This document shows positions 58,764-64,000 of a stretch of DNA of 64,000 nucleotides, piece after piece. Location of the stretch: assembly GCA_015680685.1 (NCBI GenBank), contig MNCI01006539.1:40908-104907 (forward strand), read 5' to 3'. A program made the position numbers and the translations under genes. Under the pieces are notes generated by a model, which made no database searches, was not told the origin of the DNA, and saw nothing but the letters and a program-made list of their open reading frames with translations. Numbering within the stretch: position 1 is the first letter of the stretch; every line of letters starts with the position of its first letter. The DNA is from Gnetum montanum (taxonomy: Eukaryota > Streptophyta > Gnetopsida > Gnetales > Gnetaceae).

Positions 58764-58972
58764 ATGTGGTAAATGGAGGAGAATTTTCTACAGGCTGAGG
58801 TCTTAGAACTGTCTCAATAGCAAAGAAACAACCAGCAACAGCTGCATTGAAACCAGAAGAAATTCCAACAGCTGCACCAGCTGCTTCAAGTGCAATTCTA
58901 GCACAAGACTGTCCAATGTCACACTAGGGCCTTCGGGTTCTAATGACCAACCAGTTCCTAGAGAATCAATTC
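58764..58972 (-). pseudogene. CLC chloride-channel exon fragment
   Basis: The minus-strand translation reads SLGTGWSLEPEGPSV, then after a one-base frame change GQSCARIALEAAG, SSGFNAAVAGCFFAIETVLRP and ENSPPFTT before a stop. These are the pore-lining G-x-x-x-G-x-E-G-P-S-V motif and following helices of the plant CLC-e/f type of chloride channel. The residues between PSV and ALEAAG are shortened compared with the family. Only about 65 codons are present; no other CLC part follows on either side. A CAG-like splice acceptor lies at 58755-58757 next to the following gene-like block. Confidence 0.85.
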
Positions 58973-60138
58973 ATTTACTTTTTCCCAAAATTTGTTACAC
59001 CCGTAACCAAAGTTGACTCTCTAGGAATATCCTTTTTTAGTCTTGGTATTGAATTCTGAACTGAATTTTTTCTTACCTATGAATATCACTTCTCTATCAA
59101 ATGGTAGAAATGTGCCAACAATGTTATTGAAATATATCCTATTCTTAATAAAAAATTATTTTTCATAAGGAAAAGAAACAACAATTTTTTAAAAAGGTAA
59201 ATATTGATAGTTTTCAAGAGGTATAGATAAAATCTGCTTCAACAAGTTCTCAATTTTTGACTAATTCTTTTAATTTTAAAGGTGTTAGTAAACTCTTGAC
59301 ATCTAAAGTGAATACCTCTTTAGAACAAAAAATTTCAATAGGCACCAACAATGGAAATACCAATGCAAATAGATTTCAATCAATGCAATATAAAAAGAAA
59401 AGGCCTACACCTAGTTCTTTTAATTTAAAAACCTCAAAGGTATTTCATTTTCTTTCTACATAAATTTTTACTTGGACTATATATCTTGGGATGTCCTTAT
59501 ATTATAATTATTTTGGGTTTCCAACATCTCCTAATCTTTTCATTATTAACCATCCATTTGCATTACTAATATATAGGAGAAGGAGCTAGAGAGGGAAGCC
59601 CTAATGATATAAGAAAAGAAGAAATAGTCCAAGATTGTATAACCTTTCCTAATCTATGCAAGTTCTATATTTTCCTCCTTTTGAGTTCCTATTTCTAGAT
59701 TTCTCTTGGATCTAGTTAATGATCTTGTGCTTTTACCTAGAGTTGTAACCATACTAAAGATTGCAAATAGGTGAGGAATTTCATTATAGCACATTGTTTT
59801 CAAGTAGAGAAATTTATTTTAATGCTTTCTAGTTTGGGCTTTGCTTTCTTAACATTTATACGCATTTCCATTTTTTGATAATTTAGTAATAAAAATGTGT
59901 TTTGAATTGAATATCTTGGAAATTTTAATTTGGATCTATATTTCTACTTATTGTTCTCTATTACTATGTAAAGTTTAATTTGGCTATAACTAGTATTAAA
60001 TATTATATAATTTCTTTTTCATTTTAAGAATGTTAATTTAGGAATTATATTTTGATATAAAATCTTAGATTAGCCTTCTGCAATTAAACTAAGAGAAAAA
60101 AAAATTAATACATAAATTCTCATGCAAGAAATATTATC
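58973..60138. other. Unassigned AT-rich stretch
   Basis: No gene. 59466-59525 repeats the tail of the SINE at 54659-54722. 59257-59463 has a 68-codon + frame, Asn/Ser/Lys-rich, without recognised family. Confidence 0.35.
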
Positions 60139-60382
60139 TAGAATTTGATCTGGAAACATTTGATTTTAGCTAAAACCTATTAGTTTGCATTTAAACTATT
60201 AGAAAACTTAAGACTTAGTTTTGGAACTTAATATTTAAAAGATAAACCTTTAACTAAAATCCATTAAGACATTTGGGATTTCAATTTGAGAAGTTTTTAA
60301 TACAACATTAGTAGATTTAAATTCCTTATTTGGGAAGAAGAGATCTTGGATACTAAAAAAATAAATAATGATATTAAATTTT
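60139..60382. repeat. About 250-bp segment shared with 16183-16432
   Basis: Same orientation, about 92 percent identical by eye, bounded here by LINE-associated sequence at 60405. The immediately preceding AATAT-CTAGAATTT words also agree between copies. Confidence 0.75.
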
Positions 60383-60399
60383 TTTTGAGTATATCAAAT

Positions 60400-62330
60400 C
60401 ATTGAAGAGAGAGTTTCAAGAAAAAACCCAATGGTTTTGAGATGCCTTTTCAAGTTTTCATTCTTACAACCCAATCCTAAAAAACCTCCCTTCTAGGATA
60501 TGAAAAGGATCAAGCCTTGTCCTTATTCAAAAGTTCTCTCATGGGTTTTTACTTCTTACTAAAGGGTTTATTATAAAATGAAGAAGACCTAATACCTTAA
60601 TTAGAAATAATTAAAAAATAGCAATAAAAGCTAAAAGATTCTAATCCTTTAGCCTCCAAAAACAAAAGGAAATAAATACAATAAAAAATAAATCAATTAT
60701 TCAACATTTAATGGGCCTTTTTTTTGCTTGAAATTGTAGTTGAATTGAGATATCTTTGAGAATTTATGATTTAACTTTTGAAGAAATGTTATAGTTATGA
60801 TGTTGCTATTAAAAAATAATTACATATCAAAGCTTTCAAATAAAGTAGAGAATAAGAATGTGAAGATATTTCCAAGTGCAAAGAAACAAAGTAGACAAAA
60901 TAGATTGATTACCATAAATGACTCTATTGATAGTTGGATGAAAGTTGTTACAAAATTTGAATGTCTATTTCCAAGAATGTTGAGCAACATGACACCAAGA
61001 GAATGAGAAAATGAGTCTTTACTTTTATAAAGAGAATATTTAGAAAAAAAAATTTCATATGTTTAACACAAGTATCAATAGGAAGACCTTAATGAATAAG
61101 ATATAAAAAAATATGAATTTTAAAAAATGTAGAAGCTCTTTAAATATCTTTCATTTTCATCATTAAAAAGTCCAATGATAATTGTATTTTGTAAGACTTA
61201 TTGAAATTTTTATCAATAAAATCATTCTTTGTAATAATCTCATATGCAACTTTCAAATTAAAAGAATAAAAGGATATACCATACTTTTGAAAATACTTGG
61301 AAAAGTCTAATGCAAACTATTATCAACTTTAAATAAATTCTTAATATAAAAAATTAAAATTTCCTTTTCTATTTAAATCATAGAAGCTAGAAGCTTCATT
61401 CAAAGTAATCTATCTATCATGCATATATAGACACGAAATTGTAGTAATAATAAATTTGCTATAAGTGTACACAATCTAAATGCATTAGTAGCCTAGGCTC
61501 CTTCATTAAAAGGAAGAAATCATGGGCTAATTTACTTAAGCATATCTTTAAAACTATAATATGATTGTAATATCAATATGTATTGAACTTGCACCATGTC
61601 TTTCAAAGTTGTTTAAGAATTGAATAACTAGAAATAGATATGGCCTAAGGAAAATTAAGAGAGTGAAGAAAGTTATTAGAAGACTAACTCTTATCATTCT
61701 TAGGTTTTTCTTACATAAGTATATTTTTGAAAAGGAGCATCCAAACATAATCTTCATTAATTCTCTTTGAAATCCATTTTACTATAAGAGAAATACCTAG
61801 AGTTATAAAAATTAATGAGGCCAAGTTCTCCATCTTTCTTACTACTAGTATAAATATTCCAAGAAATTCTAGGAAAGTGTTTTCTATATTGCTTAGTAGA
61901 TGAAAGAAATTAATCGAAAATATGATCAATTCTATTATAGGAAGTTTTGAAGCTCAAGAATTAGAGTAATAAAAATGAGTTGATTGAAGCATTAATAACT
62001 AAAACTTCAGCAATGGTGAGGAATTTTTCAATTTTATCAACCACATAGTTCTACAAAATAGTAATATTAGGCCAAAAGAAAAAGATATTCTTAAAATTTT
62101 TAAGAAAGAATCTTTTTCAAAGATATCCTAAGGATTGAGAGTAACCCACTCATTAATATTGTCATTATAATTAACAACAAATTTTTATCAATTTATCCGA
62201 GAGCCAAATAACATGTAGTAATCCTTCACTTTAGCTAAAAGAGTAATGATATGTTGCAAAGAATTGTTTATCATAAAAATAAAATCATCTACAAAGTGCA
62301 TGTTAAGCAATTACATGTTGGCTTTTTAGA
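60400..62330 (-). pseudogene. LINE-like (non-LTR) reverse transcriptase remnant
   Basis: On the minus strand, MHFVDDFIFMINNS (62300-62260) has the F-V-D-D active-site box followed by the pattern S-L-x-x-I-x-x-L-L and FGSRIN (family: S-G-L-x-I-N), as in plant LINE RT. Downstream (61929-61711) is a hydrophobic stretch in the place of the RT thumb. 60405-61105 is shared with 45415-46140. Heavily mutated; an LTR-type RT is less likely because no YxDD context or gypsy/copia blocks are seen. Confidence 0.5.
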
Positions 62331-63233
62331 GTAAAGGATAATAATTTTTTATTTTTATACAATAGGATTTTATTTTAATAAAATATAGAAAATATCCATA
62401 TTGATGGGTAGTTGTAATGTTATTTTGGTCCCAATTAATATATATATATATATAATTGTTAAGGTCCTTTTTCATTGGGGCTATATTGTATTATTTTTAG
62501 TAAAGTTTGTCCCACTTGTGACATATATATATCCAAGGCATCTCTTGAAAATTTGAATCAAGAAATCATCAATATAATGTTAGCAAGAATTTGAATATTT
62601 CATGATTAATTCATCAATCTTTCATCATTTCATCATTTCATCAGGATTCATCATTATCTTCTTAATCTTGGAACTTGAATCATTAGAATTTGGGACATTC
62701 ACTATTTCAATCATATCTTAGTCATTTCAAAATATGTTTCAATGATTCTAGATTTATTAGAAAGCTTGAATAAATGTCTATGTGCAACAAAAATTTCAAT
62801 TTAATATCTATTGTGGTTTGAGAGAAATTAACTCTATAATTTATTAAATTTTCCAAATCCCAAATTTTCACAAAAATGAATGATAGTCAATGTTTAGATG
62901 ATTTATCCTTCATCATATAACAATTTGATGTGAAATTAGATTTATTTGAAAGCTAATACTCGTGGAAAGGTTAAAATTTTAGAATAAAAAACATAAAAAT
63001 GTTTAAGTTATCTCTCAAAGTTATACTATCAAAATTACCATGATTTCTTATAGATTGAAAAGAACATAATATAACCTTAGCTTTTGGATATTTTTCGCAG
63101 TACTTGTTTTTTAAAAAAATTATACAAAAATTTCTAAGATTTCAAAAAATATAAATTTTATTAGCTGATTCTTTGTGAAGTCAAGATAATCAAACAATTC
63201 TTTTACTACATAAAATTCCCTCATTACATACCT
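62331..63233. other. Unassigned AT-rich stretch with a TA microsatellite
   Basis: No gene. (TA)n near 62439-62454; repeated TTCATCATT words near 62615-62660. Confidence 0.5.
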
Positions 63234-64000
63234 TGATGAGTAGTGAAGGTAACCCTACACCCAACCATACGAATCACAAAGCATTGACGCACGATCCGAT
63301 TGAATTCCATGGAATCTATAGATTTTGGTAAACTAGTTTGCTAGGAAGTAAACTTTATGATGAGGAAATTTGTTGTCTTCCCAACTACACTTGTGAAGCT
63401 AAAGGGTATGGTTTAAGCATAATTGAGGCACATGATTTTTGTCATTTTATATTTTATGGTTTTGGTGCTTGAAATAAACAAGATAGATAATAAAGTAATT
63501 CAATACCTACTTTAATATAATGAGCTAACTACTATTCAACTAGTCCAAACATAAGTATCTGGTCCCACTTGCTATACACATCCTAAACACATATAACGTT
63601 GTTGGGTTACCAAGCGTTAAGTGCTAATGGGATTACCAAATGTCATATGTATGCTCGAAGTGGTTGTACTTATGTATTTACTTAATCGCTATTTAGCTTA
63701 TCTCTCTTAATTACTTAATTAGCTTAATTACTAGAAAACATTGAATAAATAGCTAAAAATATTAAATGCATGAATGAAACATTTAAACTATCTAGAATGC
63801 TGCAATGTTTATCCATAAGTTTGTCTTTATTGTTGCACACACTATTGTGCTCAAGTACAACAGTGCTCAAATAAAGATTCGTACACTCAATGACTCCTGC
63901 TGCAGGCACTCAAGAAAATATTCTAACTTTCAAATCATAAAAACTATAAGAGCTTCACTACAACTATGACTTACTGATGCCTAAACATGGTAGGTTGCCA
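63234..64000 (-). mobile_element. Athila-like LTR, cut by window end
   Basis: It starts TGATGAG at 63234, has the TAACCCTACACCCAACCATACGAATCAC region, the paired GGGTTACCAAGCG and GGGATTACCAAATG motifs (63606-63640), and an R-like block with ATCCATAAGTTTGTCTTTATTG (63811). Nearest to the element B subfamily. No PBS is seen just before 63234 (TACCT precedes it), so this end is an outer end or a solo LTR end. Confidence 0.85.

Noticed and set aside
57175-59005. Helitron carrying the CLC fragment
   Set aside because: I saw no convincing TC start with CTRR end and hairpin at the expected borders; kept only as a hypothesis to test.
62000-62340. Gypsy or pararetrovirus RT
   Set aside because: The FVDD context and following SRIN-like block fit LINE RT better, and no protease, RNase H or movement-protein motif is near.

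Overview
The window is nuclear intergenic DNA from a seed plant with a large, repeat-rich genome. It is AT-rich. I find no intact host gene. Nearly every recognisable coding stretch is a broken retrotransposon gene: Ty3/gypsy of Athila-like, aRNaseH-bearing and chromovirus types, plus Ty1/copia, LINE and tRNA-derived SINE. Many stops look like C-to-T decay, as expected of old methylated elements. The species cannot be fixed; a conifer-like or other giant plant genome fits.

Layout. 1-1067: two LTRs of one family meeting in opposite orientation, with an array of GATATCGC palindromes between them. 1068-5136: the 3' end of an Athila-like element on the + strand (extra ORF, then a decayed LTR). 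5137-6560: a cluster of CATGACTCATGG-type palindromes. 8455-11960: a minus-strand chromovirus (gag knuckle, RT, RNase H, integrase, chromodomain). 12015-13535, 18590-20045 and 55800-57175: three copies of another LTR-like repeat.

15890-43385 is a three-level nest, all on the minus strand. The outer element C (gag, PR, aRNaseH, RT, RNase H, integrase) is cut inside its protease by Athila-like element B (21823-41981). B in turn carries element A (26378-33321) in its 3' region. B has both LTRs, an Asp-tRNA-type primer site, gag, PR, RT, RNase H, integrase and a long extra ORF downstream of pol. A is a gag-protease-only relative flanked by a perfect 5-bp target duplication (GAAAT); its two LTRs belong to different subfamilies.

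43450-49030: two chromovirus-LTR-like copies around decayed sequence. 49070-51204: copia RNase H and LTR, then a solo Athila-like LTR with perfect CCTTG duplications. 53190-55700: chromovirus integrase/chromodomain and LTR, two SINE heads and a LINE ORF1-like remnant. 57190-58972: the only host-like stretch, including a chloride-channel (CLC) exon fragment. 60139-62330: LINE-like reverse transcriptase. 63234 to the end: one more Athila-like LTR.

The strongest leads are the exchangeable palindromic modules upstream of the LTR TATA box, the discordant LTRs of element A, the PR-aRNaseH-RT-RNaseH-integrase order in element C, and the conserved extra ORF of elements B and D.
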